A stretch of 24,932 bases of DNA from Treponema sp. UBA4307 (lineage in GTDB: Bacteria > Spirochaetota > Spirochaetia > Treponematales > Treponemataceae), in assembly GCA_002394685.1 (NCBI GenBank), contig DGUP01000003.1, positions 1-24,932 on the forward strand, read 5' to 3'. A program made the position numbers and the translations under genes. Every line of letters begins with the position of its first letter. The first letter of the stretch is position 1. This document shows positions 5,170 to 13,444 of this stretch, in pieces. The notes under the pieces are model-generated. The model saw only the letters and a program-made list of their open reading frames with translations. It did no database searches and had not been told where the DNA came from.

Positions 5170-5622
5170 ATGTATAATGTAACTATGTCTGACATAAAAG
5201 TTTACCTCATTATGGGGGCCGCTGCAGTTCTTATAATCGTACTTCTCAGCCTCTTTTTTAAATACAAAAAAACTCTTGAAGAAGACCGGCAGAAAGCTCT
5301 GGCAAAAAAACAGGCCCTGGAAGCAAAGAAAAAAGGCCTTCTTGTAACCTGCCCCCTTTGCGGCAGTGACCTGATGCCTGGAGAAGATTTATTCAGCAGG
5401 GTCTACAGACCAATGAATGTTCCTGACCAGCTGTGTACCATAAATGGCTGCCCCCACTGTTTTCCAAAGCCGGAGCCTGGGGTAAAAAGAGAGTGCCCTG
5501 TCTGTCATAAAGAAGTTCCCCTTAAGGATGGTCATCTTATAGCTCGTCTCTTTAACAAAAGCGACGGAAAAAAGCACGTAATCGTAACCGGCTGCACTCA
5601 GTGTTCCCGGGGCGTTAAATAA
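5170..5622 (+). CDS. Membrane-anchored protein with two zinc ribbons
   Basis: The product is 150 residues from ATG 5170, or 145 from ATG 5185. An AAAAAAGG site precedes 5170, but TATAAT at 5173-5178 could be a -10 giving a leaderless message from 5185, so the start is uncertain. One membrane helix (about residues 10-30) is followed by a charged, probably coiled Lys/Glu/Gln-rich segment (31-55). Two four-cysteine zinc sites follow: C61xxC64 with C94xxC97, and C109xxC112 with C142xxC145. The domain probably faces the cytoplasm. I know no assigned function. Its stop codon abuts the stop of the convergent gene with no base between (5620-5622 and 5623-5625). Confidence 0.75.
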   Translation: MYNVTMSDIKVYLIMGAAAVLIIVLLSLFFKYKKTLEEDRQKALAKKQALEAKKKGLLVTCPLCGSDLMPGEDLFSRVYRPMNVPDQLCTINGCPHCFPKPEPGVKRECPVCHKEVPLKDGHLIARLFNKSDGKKHVIVTGCTQCSRGVK

Positions 5623-6912
5623 TCATTTGTTACAGTAAGTACAGAAAGCGGTATAAATTTCCCGACTGGCTTTATTTAAGGATTCTTTTCCAGACTGGTA
5701 AGCTCTGGCGTGTTCAATAAAAGTAATAACCAGAAGGCTGTTTTCCATGTTCGGGGTCATTCTTTTTAATTCCTTACTGTAAAAACGCATTTTCATAAGA
5801 GAATCGTATTCCAGGGAATCTATCTGTTTTGTTTCCAGGAGGGTTGTGAGGGCCCGGTTGCTTAATGGAATGCCCTTGTCATTTTTCTGGAGCAGAGCCA
5901 TATCCGGGTCGTTCAGCAGAAAGTTTAACAGTCTGGCAGCTTCTTCCGGGTGACGGGAATTTTTGTTGATGGCGTACATTGAAGAAGGTTTAATGTACCA
6001 GCCGCTGACAGGAGCATTTTCATCTATAAAATAATTCCCAATCTGTACCTTGTGATCAACTCTTTTAAATCTTTCTGCATAACTGCTGCATTCGTGACTC
6101 CAGCAGACAATTCCTGCCACATTGCTTTCTTCTGCTGTTTTTTCAGATTCGAAAGTCAAAATGTCAGGATAAATCACTTTTTCGTCAAATAGTTTTTTGT
6201 ACAACTGCAGCATATATTTCACATCAGTTTCATTCAGGTTAAAGTGACCGTCAGGACTAAATGCAGTTTTGTCTTGAGTCTGTTCGATATACGCAATCAG
6301 CAGCAGATAAAGATTAACTCCCATGGTTCCAAAAGTATAAAGATTGTGTTCCCTGAAAACTGCTGCACATTTAAATAAATCATCCCAGTTTTCCGGCAGG
6401 GAAAGATGGTATTCTTCAAAGAGATTTATATCCCAGACAGGAACCGTTGTGTTAAAAGCTACTGGTACTGCATTAAGTATCCCGTTAACATAGCCGTAAG
6501 AAAGATCCTCTGAAGTAAGATTATTTAATTCAATCCATTTATCAAGTTTATTTAAATCGTAAAAACCGTCCCCATCTTTGGAATAGATGGAGAGCCAGTC
6601 ATACTGAATCATCATTAAATCTTCAGCATGATTTGAATAGAATCTGTCCGGGAACTGCTGCTCGTAACCGTGCCAGGGACCGTAGTAGGGTTCTACCATA
6701 ATGTCAGGATTATTTTTTTCGAATAATTGCAGCCCTTCCAGAGTGTAGTCGTTTCGTAAAGAGTTTCCCCACCAGGAAAAGGAGATTAATGTTTTTTTTG
6801 AGGGAAGCTGGTTTATCAGGGGGTAGTTTTCTTTCTGGCAGGAAATGAATTCTGTAGTGAATAAAAGCCCCAGGGTTAGTAAGGCAAATTTACATTTGTT
6901 TTGCATTTTCAA
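5623..6912 (-). CDS. Extracellular solute-binding lipoprotein, family 1 (sugar type), orphan
   Basis: The product is 429 residues from TTG 6912, or 427 from ATG 6906. AAGGAAG is six bases before the TTG and twelve before the ATG, so the TTG is plausible. The signal peptide ends at FISC (Cys25 from the TTG), a relaxed spirochaete-like lipobox. The mature protein matches ABC carbohydrate-binding family 1: LISFSWWGNSLRNDYTLEGL at the start, the NPDIMVEPYYGPWHGYEQQ region, then NAVPVAFNTTVPVWD and NLPENWDDLF-like segments, and a late NSRHPEEAARLLNFLLNDP motif. No permease or ATPase is nearby. Its start overlaps the stop of the HD-GYP gene by 23 bases, so the two are translated together. This suggests it presents a ligand to the HD-GYP sensor, or feeds a transporter encoded elsewhere. 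Confidence 0.85.
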   Translation of the reverse strand: MKMQNKCKFALLTLGLLFTTEFISCQKENYPLINQLPSKKTLISFSWWGNSLRNDYTLEGLQLFEKNNPDIMVEPYYGPWHGYEQQFPDRFYSNHAEDLMMIQYDWLSIYSKDGDGFYDLNKLDKWIELNNLTSEDLSYGYVNGILNAVPVAFNTTVPVWDINLFEEYHLSLPENWDDLFKCAAVFREHNLYTFGTMGVNLYLLLIAYIEQTQDKTAFSPDGHFNLNETDVKYMLQLYKKLFDEKVIYPDILTFESEKTAEESNVAGIVCWSHECSSYAERFKRVDHKVQIGNYFIDENAPVSGWYIKPSSMYAINKNSRHPEEAARLLNFLLNDPDMALLQKNDKGIPLSNRALTTLLETKQIDSLEYDSLMKMRFYSKELKRMTPNMENSLLVITFIEHARAYQSGKESLNKASREIYTAFCTYCNK

Positions 6913-8230
6913 TTATATCTTCCTTAATTTGCATAAAGACGTGAACAAGTACCGGATCAAAATGTTCTCCGGCTTCAGAGTCTATCAGGGCAAAGGCATC
7001 ATTATAATTCATTGCCTGTTTGTAGCAGCGCTGAGAAACAAGAGCATCAAAAACATCTGCGATGGCCATAATTCGTGCGCTCAAAGGAATGTCTGTTCCG
7101 CTCAGTCCGTACGGGTAACCTTTGCCGTTGAATTTTTCGTGGTGATAGGTTGCAATGTCCTGGGCAATCTGCAGATATTTTTCATCTTCAATTCCTTTTA
7201 AAAACTGATGAATGAGCCGGCCGCCAACAAGGGCATGTTTTTTCATGTCTTCAAATTCTTCCGGGGTGAGTTTGCCCGGTTTGTTCAGGATTGTGTCTGA
7301 AATGGTGATTTTTCCTACATCGTGAAGAGGGGCAGCCCTTGTAATTAAATCAATGTATTCTTCAGTTATCATTTCAGGATGAACGCCCATCTCTTTGCAT
7401 TTAGTGGCAATCATATTTACGAATTTACTGGTTCTTTTTACGTGCTGGCCTGTTTCTCCTGAGCGGCTTTCAATGATTTCTGCAATTCCAATAATTGTTC
7501 TGTGCTGGATTTCAGAAATACGTTCTTCTTTATTGCTAACATCTTCCAGGGCAGAATTTTTATCCTTTTCCAGGGAAGAGAATACCTTAAAGCTGTGCCA
7601 GAAACAGATTATGCAGGCAATTCCCATAAGAATTACGCTGAGCAGGGAAATTGTCTGACAGCGGGAAAAATTCCTGGACATTTTCCTGTTAATAGTGTCT
7701 GTTTCATTTTGTGACACTGATTCGAGAAGTTTAATACTGTTATTGACGTGTTTAATCAGAGGGTTAACGTTTTCTTTTACGTATTTCTCAATGTTCTGGC
7801 GGTTGCCTTCTTCATCAAGATTTGCTGCACAGATTACAGCGTTGTAATTCAGATAGGTTATAAGGTCGTCTTTAACGCTTGTAAATAATCCCATCTTGTA
7901 GGTACCGAAATCACTTTTTTCCATAACTTCGATATGGTCGTTAAGCTGATGTCTAAGCTTTAATTCAACTAAAGCCAAACTCTCTCTGATATCAACTCTC
8001 GCCTCTGGGCTTTTTTCCCAGATGTAATTTTTCATTACGGCTTCATGTTCATAAATAAGCTGCTTAATGGTACTTATGTCAGTTCTTTCTACAAAATTAA
8101 CGTTTATGAAATTCTGATAGGTTTTCAGATTCAAATCGAAATAATGCCTGAGAAAGAGAATGCCAAAAAGACCTACCAGTTCAGCAAATATTATGACGAT
8201 GAGAGCACTTCTGGTAAGTTTTAGTTTCAT
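6890..8230 (-). CDS. Transmembrane HD-GYP domain phosphodiesterase (c-di-GMP)
   Basis: The product is 446 residues from ATG 8230, behind AAAAGGA. The N-terminal membrane helix is at about 8-28. A helical extracytoplasmic domain (about 29-185), perhaps a four-helix bundle, contains several charged helices. The second membrane helix is at about 190-212. A short coiled linker leads into the HD-GYP domain (about 240-440). Catalytic motifs are intact: APLHDVGK with His303-Asp304, KHALVGG, HHEKFNGKGYP with GYP at 371-373, and RIMAIADVFDAL. HD-GYP enzymes hydrolyse c-di-GMP to pGpG or GMP and so influence motility and surface behaviour. It is first in a two-gene operon with the solute-binding lipoprotein, so the external domain may read the loaded binding protein. 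Its metal site and promoter look functional. Confidence 0.93.
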   Translation of the reverse strand: MKLKLTRSALIVIIFAELVGLFGILFLRHYFDLNLKTYQNFINVNFVERTDISTIKQLIYEHEAVMKNYIWEKSPEARVDIRESLALVELKLRHQLNDHIEVMEKSDFGTYKMGLFTSVKDDLITYLNYNAVICAANLDEEGNRQNIEKYVKENVNPLIKHVNNSIKLLESVSQNETDTINRKMSRNFSRCQTISLLSVILMGIACIICFWHSFKVFSSLEKDKNSALEDVSNKEERISEIQHRTIIGIAEIIESRSGETGQHVKRTSKFVNMIATKCKEMGVHPEMITEEYIDLITRAAPLHDVGKITISDTILNKPGKLTPEEFEDMKKHALVGGRLIHQFLKGIEDEKYLQIAQDIATYHHEKFNGKGYPYGLSGTDIPLSARIMAIADVFDALVSQRCYKQAMNYNDAFALIDSEAGEHFDPVLVHVFMQIKEDIIENAKQM

Positions 8231-8241
8231 CTATCCTTTTA

Positions 8242-8270
8242 ATTTTAAAATCAAGCCATTTAAATGTCAA
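8242..8270 (-). promoter_or_regulatory. Strong sigma70-type promoter of the HD-GYP/lipoprotein operon
   Basis: On the minus strand, a perfect TTGACA (8270-8265), a 17-base spacer and TAAAAT (8247-8242) lie just upstream of the ATG at 8230, giving a very short leader. Confidence 0.8.
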
Positions 8271-8368
8271 ATAAAAAGTTAACTCTATTTTTAAGGTACA
8301 TTATAGAAGATTTTTGTATAGGATTTTGGCTTGCGGGGCTAAATGTTTCTATAAATAGAATATTTAGT

Positions 8369-8397
8369 TTGTATTAAGTGTTGAAAATCAATATAAT
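8369..8397 (+). promoter_or_regulatory. Likely promoter of the metF-metH-sensor operon
   Basis: The -10 is TATAAT (8392-8397) and the -35 is a weaker TTGTAT (8369-8374), with a 17-base spacer. The leader is about 40 bases. I see no S-box, cobalamin or other riboswitch in it. A strong AGGTGG ribosome site precedes ATG 8443. Confidence 0.6.
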
Positions 8398-8442
8398 GGG
8401 GGTAATTAATCAATCAGTTTATAAAACGGCAGGTGGTATTTT

Positions 8443-9309
8443 ATGAAATTAAGTTCTGTGCTGAATAGTGACAAAATCACTCTTTCCTTTGAGGTTTTTC
8501 CTCCAAAAACAACTGCAAATTTTGAATCTGTCCGTGATGCAGCAATGCGTGTTGCTGAACTTAAACCTGATTATATGTCTGTTACTTGCGGGGCTGGAGG
8601 AAGTACGGGAAGCAATACTCTGGCAATTGCAAGTGAAATTCAGAATAAACATAATGTAACTACTATTGCCCATTTAACTTGTGTTGGAACAACTAAGGCG
8701 AGTCTTAAGGAAAATCTTGATGCAATGAAGGCTGCCGGAATTGAAAATATTCTGGCTCTCCGGGGGGATAAGCCTAAGGATTATGAAGGGGATCCTTATC
8801 TGGATTTTCACTATGCCAGTGAATTAACTGCTGCCATAAAAGAATATGGTTCTTTCTGTATTGGAGGCGCCTGCTATCCCGAAGGTCATGTTGAATCTGC
8901 CCATAAAATTGATGACATTAAAAACTTAAAGCGTAAGATTGATGCGGGCTGCGAATTTTTAACAACACAGATGTTTTTTGACAACAACATTTTCTTTAAC
9001 TTTTTATATAAGGTTCGTAACGAAGGAATTACTGTTCCCGTCATTCCAGGCATCATGCCGATCACCAGAGCAAATCAGGTTGCAAATGCAGTAAAACTTT
9101 CTGGCTGTAATGTTCCTGAGCGTTTTAAAAATCTGGTGGACCGTTTTGGGGACAATCCCCGGGCAATGCAGCAGGCGGGAATTGCCTATGCCACTGATCA
9201 GATTATTGATTTGATTGCAAACGGAATTAATCACATTCATGTTTATTCAATGAATAAAAGTGAAGTGGTTCAGGCCCTGCAGAACAATCTTTCTGAAATC
9301 ATTAAATAG
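8443..9309 (+). CDS. metF: 5,10-methylenetetrahydrofolate reductase
   Basis: The product is 288 residues, normal length for bacterial MetF. The enzyme reduces methylenetetrahydrofolate to 5-methyltetrahydrofolate with a flavin cofactor, supplying the methyl group for methionine synthase. The sequence shows the SFEVFPPK motif with catalytic Glu17, the MSVTCGAGGS loop, LRGD at 106-109, the IGGACYPEGH segment, FLTTQMFFDN, and the VPVIPGIMPI block. All are typical for a TIM-barrel MetF. It is the first gene of the operon, 36 bases before the MetH-reactivation protein and followed by metH, so the whole methyl branch of methionine synthesis is encoded together. Confidence 0.97.
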   Translation: MKLSSVLNSDKITLSFEVFPPKTTANFESVRDAAMRVAELKPDYMSVTCGAGGSTGSNTLAIASEIQNKHNVTTIAHLTCVGTTKASLKENLDAMKAAGIENILALRGDKPKDYEGDPYLDFHYASELTAAIKEYGSFCIGGACYPEGHVESAHKIDDIKNLKRKIDAGCEFLTTQMFFDNNIFFNFLYKVRNEGITVPVIPGIMPITRANQVANAVKLSGCNVPERFKNLVDRFGDNPRAMQQAGIAYATDQIIDLIANGINHIHVYSMNKSEVVQALQNNLSEIIK

Positions 9310-9345
9310 AAGCATTCCACTCCCTTTAAGTGAATCTGGCTGAAT

Positions 9346-10002
9346 ATGAAAATGACTTCTGCTGATATTAACAGACAGGAAATTTACCGCTACCTGGGTT
9401 ACCGGGGAATTAAAGGTGATGAGAATACTGACCGCATAATTGACTCCTGCATTAAAGAAGTGCTTGAGGTTTCTGATATGCGGCATTTTTATAAAAGATT
9501 TTCTCTTGAGTTTGGAAGCAACAATCTGATTAAAATTGACAGAATGGAATTTGAAAGTAAATCACTGTCAAAAAATTTTGCGGGCTGTAAGGAAGTTTTT
9601 CTTTTTGCGGCAACTTTAGGAATGGAAGTGGACCGGGTTCTTGGCCGTTATGTTAAACTGAATATGCTCCGGGCTGCGGTTTTTCAGTCTACTGCTGCGG
9701 CTGTAATTGAAGCTTATTGTAATCTGCTGCAGTCTCAGATTGAAGAAGAAGTAAAAGACGAAAGGCTTTATTTGAGACCAAGATTTAGTCCAGGGTATGG
9801 AGATGTTAAACTTGAAGTGCAGAAAGATTTTCTTTCATTGATTGATTCTCCTAAAACTGTTGGTATAATTTTAAATGAAGGCGGTATGATGATTCCGGAA
9901 AAATCGGTTTCAGCTTTTATTGCTGTGAGTAAAGAAAAATCTGAATGTAGCCGTCAGGGTTGTGAAATCTGCGGAAAGAAGGACTGCGCTTACAAACGTT
10001 AG
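9346..10002 (+). CDS. Stand-alone methionine synthase reactivation-domain protein
   Basis: The product is 218 residues. It matches the AdoMet-binding activation domain that is normally the C-terminus of cobalamin-dependent MetH, here a separate protein. The signature RPRFSPGYGD (S148-P149-G150-Y151) corresponds to the RxxPGY AdoMet-binding loop. LFAATLGMEVDRVLGRY and LRAAVFQSTAAAVIEAYCN are further conserved parts. The Cys-rich tail (CSRQGCEICGKKDC, at about 201-214) is typical of stand-alone versions. The domain rebinds oxidised cob(II)alamin enzyme for reductive methylation by AdoMet. The adjacent metH ends right after its B12-binding domain, so the pair makes a split enzyme. The Shine-Dalgarno is poor. 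ATG 9352 is an alternative start. Confidence 0.9.
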   Translation: MKMTSADINRQEIYRYLGYRGIKGDENTDRIIDSCIKEVLEVSDMRHFYKRFSLEFGSNNLIKIDRMEFESKSLSKNFAGCKEVFLFAATLGMEVDRVLGRYVKLNMLRAAVFQSTAAAVIEAYCNLLQSQIEEEVKDERLYLRPRFSPGYGDVKLEVQKDFLSLIDSPKTVGIILNEGGMMIPEKSVSAFIAVSKEKSECSRQGCEICGKKDCAYKR

Positions 10003-10050
10003 GTCTGTGTATCAAAAAAATATTTGTAAATTACTGTACGGGGAAAATAT

Positions 10051-12486
10051 ATGGCTTTTAGAGATGAACTTGGAAAAAGAATTATTTTTTACGATGGAGG
10101 AATGGGGACTCTTCTTCAGCAGCGGGGATTAAAAACTGGTGAACTGCCAGAGACCTGGAATCTTTCTAAGCCTGATATTATTTACGGCATTCACCGGGAG
10201 TATCTGGAAGCAGGAGCAGATATTGTTCTTGCAAATACTTTTGGTGCTAACCGTTTTAAATTTGAAAATGTAGAGCAGCTTGTTGAAGAGGGTGTGCGTA
10301 TTGCAAAAAAAGCCTGCAGCGATTGTGGTAAAACTGCCTATGCTTCCCTGGATATTGGGTCAACAGGAAAACTTCTTAAGCCGATGGGTGACCTGGACTT
10401 TGAAGAATGCGTTGATGTGTTTGCACAGATTGTAAAAGCCGGAGTAAGGGGCGGTGCTGATTTAATTACAATTGAAACTCAGAACGATACTTACGAAACA
10501 AAAGCGGCAGTTCTTGCGGCAAAAGAAAATTCAGATTTACCGGTTGTAGTAACTGTTGTCTTTGGTGAAAACGGTAAGATGCTTAATGGTGCCAGACCTG
10601 AAACTGTTGTTGCACTGCTGGAAGGTCTGGGCGTAGATGCTGTGGGAATGAACTGCGGCCTTGGTCCTGCACAGATGAAACCTATTTTTGAGGAGATGGC
10701 AAAATATGCTTCCATTCCTCTTGTTATAAATCCAAATGCGGGGCTGCCGAAAAGTGTGGGCGGTCAGACGGTTTATGATGTTGGTCCAAATGAGTTTGCG
10801 GATTTAATGGCGGAAATTGTTCCAAAGGGGGCATGGCTGGTTGGAGGCTGCTGCGGTACAACTCCTACCCACATTAAAAAACTTGTAGAAAAATGCAAGG
10901 ATCTTAAACCTCTTCCTCTTACGGAAAAAGATATTTGTGTAGTGACTTCTTATTCAAACTGCGTTGAACTGGGTGACAAGCCTGTAATGATTGGAGAAAG
11001 AATTAATCCAACAGGCAAGTCTAAATTTAAGCAGGCCCTTCGCGATGGAGATATGGAATATATTTTAAACGAAGGCGTAAAGCAGGTTGATGCGGGGGCT
11101 CATATTCTGGATGTTAACGTTGGGCTTCCGGAAATTGATGAAGTTGAAATGATGGGCCGTACTGTTTTTGAATTACAGAGTATTCTTCCTGTACCTCTTC
11201 AAATTGATACAACTGATCCTGCTGCAATGGAAAAAGCCCTGCGTCTTTATAACGGAAAACCAATGGTAAATTCCGTGAACGGCAAGCAGGAAATTATGAA
11301 AGAAGTTTTTCCTCTGGTAAAGAAATACGGCGGTGTTGTAGTTGGCCTTGCTCTGGATGAAGATGGAATTCCTGAGACTGCTGAAGGTAGAATTAAAATC
11401 GCAGAAAAAATTTATGCCGGGGCAGAGTCCTATGGAATTAAGCGGAAGGATGTTGTTATAGATGCCCTCACAATGACTATGAGTACAAATACTCAATCTG
11501 CTAACATCACACTGGATACTGTAAAATGGGTTAAGGCTCACGGGGGAAGAAGCGTGCTTGGCGTTTCAAATATTTCCTTTGGACTTCCTCAGAGAGAAAA
11601 AATCAATTCGGCATTTTTTACTCTTGCACTTCAGGCGGGGCTTTCAGCAGGAATTGTAAATCCATGTAATGCTGCAATGGCTCAGGCTTACGACACTTAC
11701 TGCGTTCTGGCCGGCTACGATGAACAGTGCATGAATTACATTGAACGTTATGCTCTTCCTGAAGGAACAAGTCCGGCTCCTGCTGCCCCTGCAACTCCTC
11801 TTCCAAGAAAAAATACTTCAGCTGCTTCCGGTGGTGCCGGCAGTGGAGAAAATGCAGGACAACTTTCCCTTAAACAGTGTATCATTAAAGGGTTAAAGGA
11901 GCCTGCTTATAAAGCAACAAAAAAATCTCTTGAAACAAAAGATACAATGGTTGTAATCAATGAAGAACTTGTGCCTGCCCTGGATGAAGTAGGAAAAGGT
12001 TTTGAAAAAGGTACAATCTTTTTGCCTCAGCTTTTAATGAGTGCAGAAGCGGCCAAAAGTGGTTTTGAAGCAATAAAGGATCACGTGGCAGCCCAGGGGT
12101 TAACTCAGGAAAAGAAACCTACAATCGTAATTGCAACTGTAAAGGGAGACATTCACGATATTGGTAAAAATATTGTAAAAGTTCTTCTGGAAAATTATGG
12201 CTACGATGTTATTGATTTAGGCAAGGATGTTGCTCCTGAAAAAGTTCTGGAGCAGGTAGTTGCTAAACATGTTCCTCTGGTAGGGCTTTCCGCTCTGATG
12301 ACGACTACAGTGGTTAATATGGAGGCAACAATAAAGCTGTTACGGCAAATGGCTCCATGGTGTAAAGTAATGGTTGGTGGAGCAGTTCTTACTCAGGAAT
12401 ATGCTGATATGATAGGAGCAGATTTTTACGGTAAGGATGCAATGCAGTCAGTTTATTATGCGGAGCGTTTGTTAAATAAAAAATAA
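10051..12486 (+). CDS. metH: Cobalamin-dependent methionine synthase lacking the reactivation domain
   Basis: The product is 811 residues; full E. coli-type MetH is about 1200. The enzyme methylates homocysteine from methyltetrahydrofolate through methylcobalamin. Domains in order: homocysteine-binding barrel (about 1-290) with zinc ligands Cys202 (GMNCGLGP) and Cys267-Cys268 (GGCCGTTP); pterin-binding barrel (about 305-565) with MIGERINPTGK and GAHILDVNVGLP; a Pro/Ala/Ser/Gly-rich linker (about 574-600); a helical cap (about 605-690); and the B12-binding domain, with DIHDIGKN providing the lower-ligand His702 and a VGLSALMTTT segment. It stops where the AdoMet activation domain would begin; that part is encoded by the upstream gene. 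GGGGAAA precedes the ATG. One base separates its stop from the next start. Confidence 0.96.
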   Translation: MAFRDELGKRIIFYDGGMGTLLQQRGLKTGELPETWNLSKPDIIYGIHREYLEAGADIVLANTFGANRFKFENVEQLVEEGVRIAKKACSDCGKTAYASLDIGSTGKLLKPMGDLDFEECVDVFAQIVKAGVRGGADLITIETQNDTYETKAAVLAAKENSDLPVVVTVVFGENGKMLNGARPETVVALLEGLGVDAVGMNCGLGPAQMKPIFEEMAKYASIPLVINPNAGLPKSVGGQTVYDVGPNEFADLMAEIVPKGAWLVGGCCGTTPTHIKKLVEKCKDLKPLPLTEKDICVVTSYSNCVELGDKPVMIGERINPTGKSKFKQALRDGDMEYILNEGVKQVDAGAHILDVNVGLPEIDEVEMMGRTVFELQSILPVPLQIDTTDPAAMEKALRLYNGKPMVNSVNGKQEIMKEVFPLVKKYGGVVVGLALDEDGIPETAEGRIKIAEKIYAGAESYGIKRKDVVIDALTMTMSTNTQSANITLDTVKWVKAHGGRSVLGVSNISFGLPQREKINSAFFTLALQAGLSAGIVNPCNAAMAQAYDTYCVLAGYDEQCMNYIERYALPEGTSPAPAAPATPLPRKNTSAASGGAGSGENAGQLSLKQCIIKGLKEPAYKATKKSLETKDTMVVINEELVPALDEVGKGFEKGTIFLPQLLMSAEAAKSGFEAIKDHVAAQGLTQEKKPTIVIATVKGDIHDIGKNIVKVLLENYGYDVIDLGKDVAPEKVLEQVVAKHVPLVGLSALMTTTVVNMEATIKLLRQMAPWCKVMVGGAVLTQEYADMIGADFYGKDAMQSVYYAERLLNKK

Positions 12487-12487
12487 A

Positions 12488-13444
12488 ATGAAGAAAAGCA
12501 ATTTATTTGGACTTGTAATCGCATTATTTATAGCTCTGGTGGGAATTGGGGTTGGCCTCCTTTTTGTTCTTCAGAATATTCGTTTCAATTTGATTGAAGA
12601 GGCTGAAGAGGGAACTGATCTTGAAAAACATATTGTGGTTCTTGGAACTTACGAGAATCAGCTTTTTTTAAAGCAGGTTTGTGACGGGGCCCGGAATGTT
12701 TGCAGCGATTATAATGCTACCGTAGAATTTTATGTTCCTCAGTCCCTGGCTCAGGATCAGTCAGTTGATAAACTTTTTAACTATGCTTCTTTTGTTAATG
12801 CTGACGGGGTTATTGCTTATCTTCAGTCTGGTTCAGAAAATGTAAAGGGAATTGTTAATATAGAAGGAAAAGAAATCCCAATCGTTACAACTGGAACTTT
12901 TGATCCTAATTCCCAGCAGGTGTCCTATATTGGAACCAGTTACTGGGAACTTGGCCGGGTTATTGCCGAAGAAATAAACAGTCTGCTGAAAGAAAAAGGT
13001 CAGGTTTATATTTTATGCAGGGATATTTCAAGCAACCCAAACTTTTCTAATTTAACTACTTCCATTCAGGTTAATCTTGCCCGCCACGGTGGAATTAAAT
13101 ATAAAAATGTTACTTCCCTGGAAAAACAGGATATTAATGAATTTCTTCTTCATCCGGAAACTGAATATATTGCGGTTTGTCTTACGGAAGATGACACAAT
13201 GAATTTTGCCCAGTACATAAACGAATTCCATCTGGGAAATATAAAGAATCTCCGGGTTCTGGGGGTAGGTTCAAATGAATTGAGCCAGTCTTATCTTTCC
13301 AAGGGAATTGTGGATGAATTGATTTCAATCGATCCTGAAAAAATTGGGGAAACTGCAATCAGGGAAATTTTTGAATATATAAATCACGGTTACGCCAACA
13401 GTTATATTGCAGCCGACATCAAAATTGAAAGAGGCAGCAAATGA
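12488..13444 (+). CDS. Membrane-anchored periplasmic-binding protein (sugar sensor component)
   Basis: The product is 318 residues. A single N-terminal hydrophobic segment (about 7-29) without a lipobox suggests a signal anchor. The rest is a type 1 periplasmic-binding fold like ribose- or xylose-binding proteins and LacI: HIVVLGTYENQLFLKQVCDGA, NADGVIAYLQSG, IPIVTTGTF, VSYIGTSYWELGRVIAEEI, and VGSNELSQSYLSKGIVDELISIDPEKIGETAI. ATG 12488 starts one base after the metH stop, with only a weak ribosome site, so coupled translation is likely. The end overlaps the kinase gene by four bases (ATGA). By analogy with XylFII in XylFII-LytS systems, it probably binds a sugar outside the membrane and passes the signal to the kinase. 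The ligand is unknown. Confidence 0.85.
   Translation: MKKSNLFGLVIALFIALVGIGVGLLFVLQNIRFNLIEEAEEGTDLEKHIVVLGTYENQLFLKQVCDGARNVCSDYNATVEFYVPQSLAQDQSVDKLFNYASFVNADGVIAYLQSGSENVKGIVNIEGKEIPIVTTGTFDPNSQQVSYIGTSYWELGRVIAEEINSLLKEKGQVYILCRDISSNPNFSNLTTSIQVNLARHGGIKYKNVTSLEKQDINEFLLHPETEYIAVCLTEDDTMNFAQYINEFHLGNIKNLRVLGVGSNELSQSYLSKGIVDELISIDPEKIGETAIREIFEYINHGYANSYIAADIKIERGSK

Noticed and set aside
8398..8442. Cobalamin or SAM riboswitch before metF
   Set aside because: The leader is only about 40 bases and shows no B12-box or S-box elements or long pairing.
11618..11806. 62-residue minus-strand frame in metH
   Set aside because: It is a shadow of the low-complexity linker of MetH.
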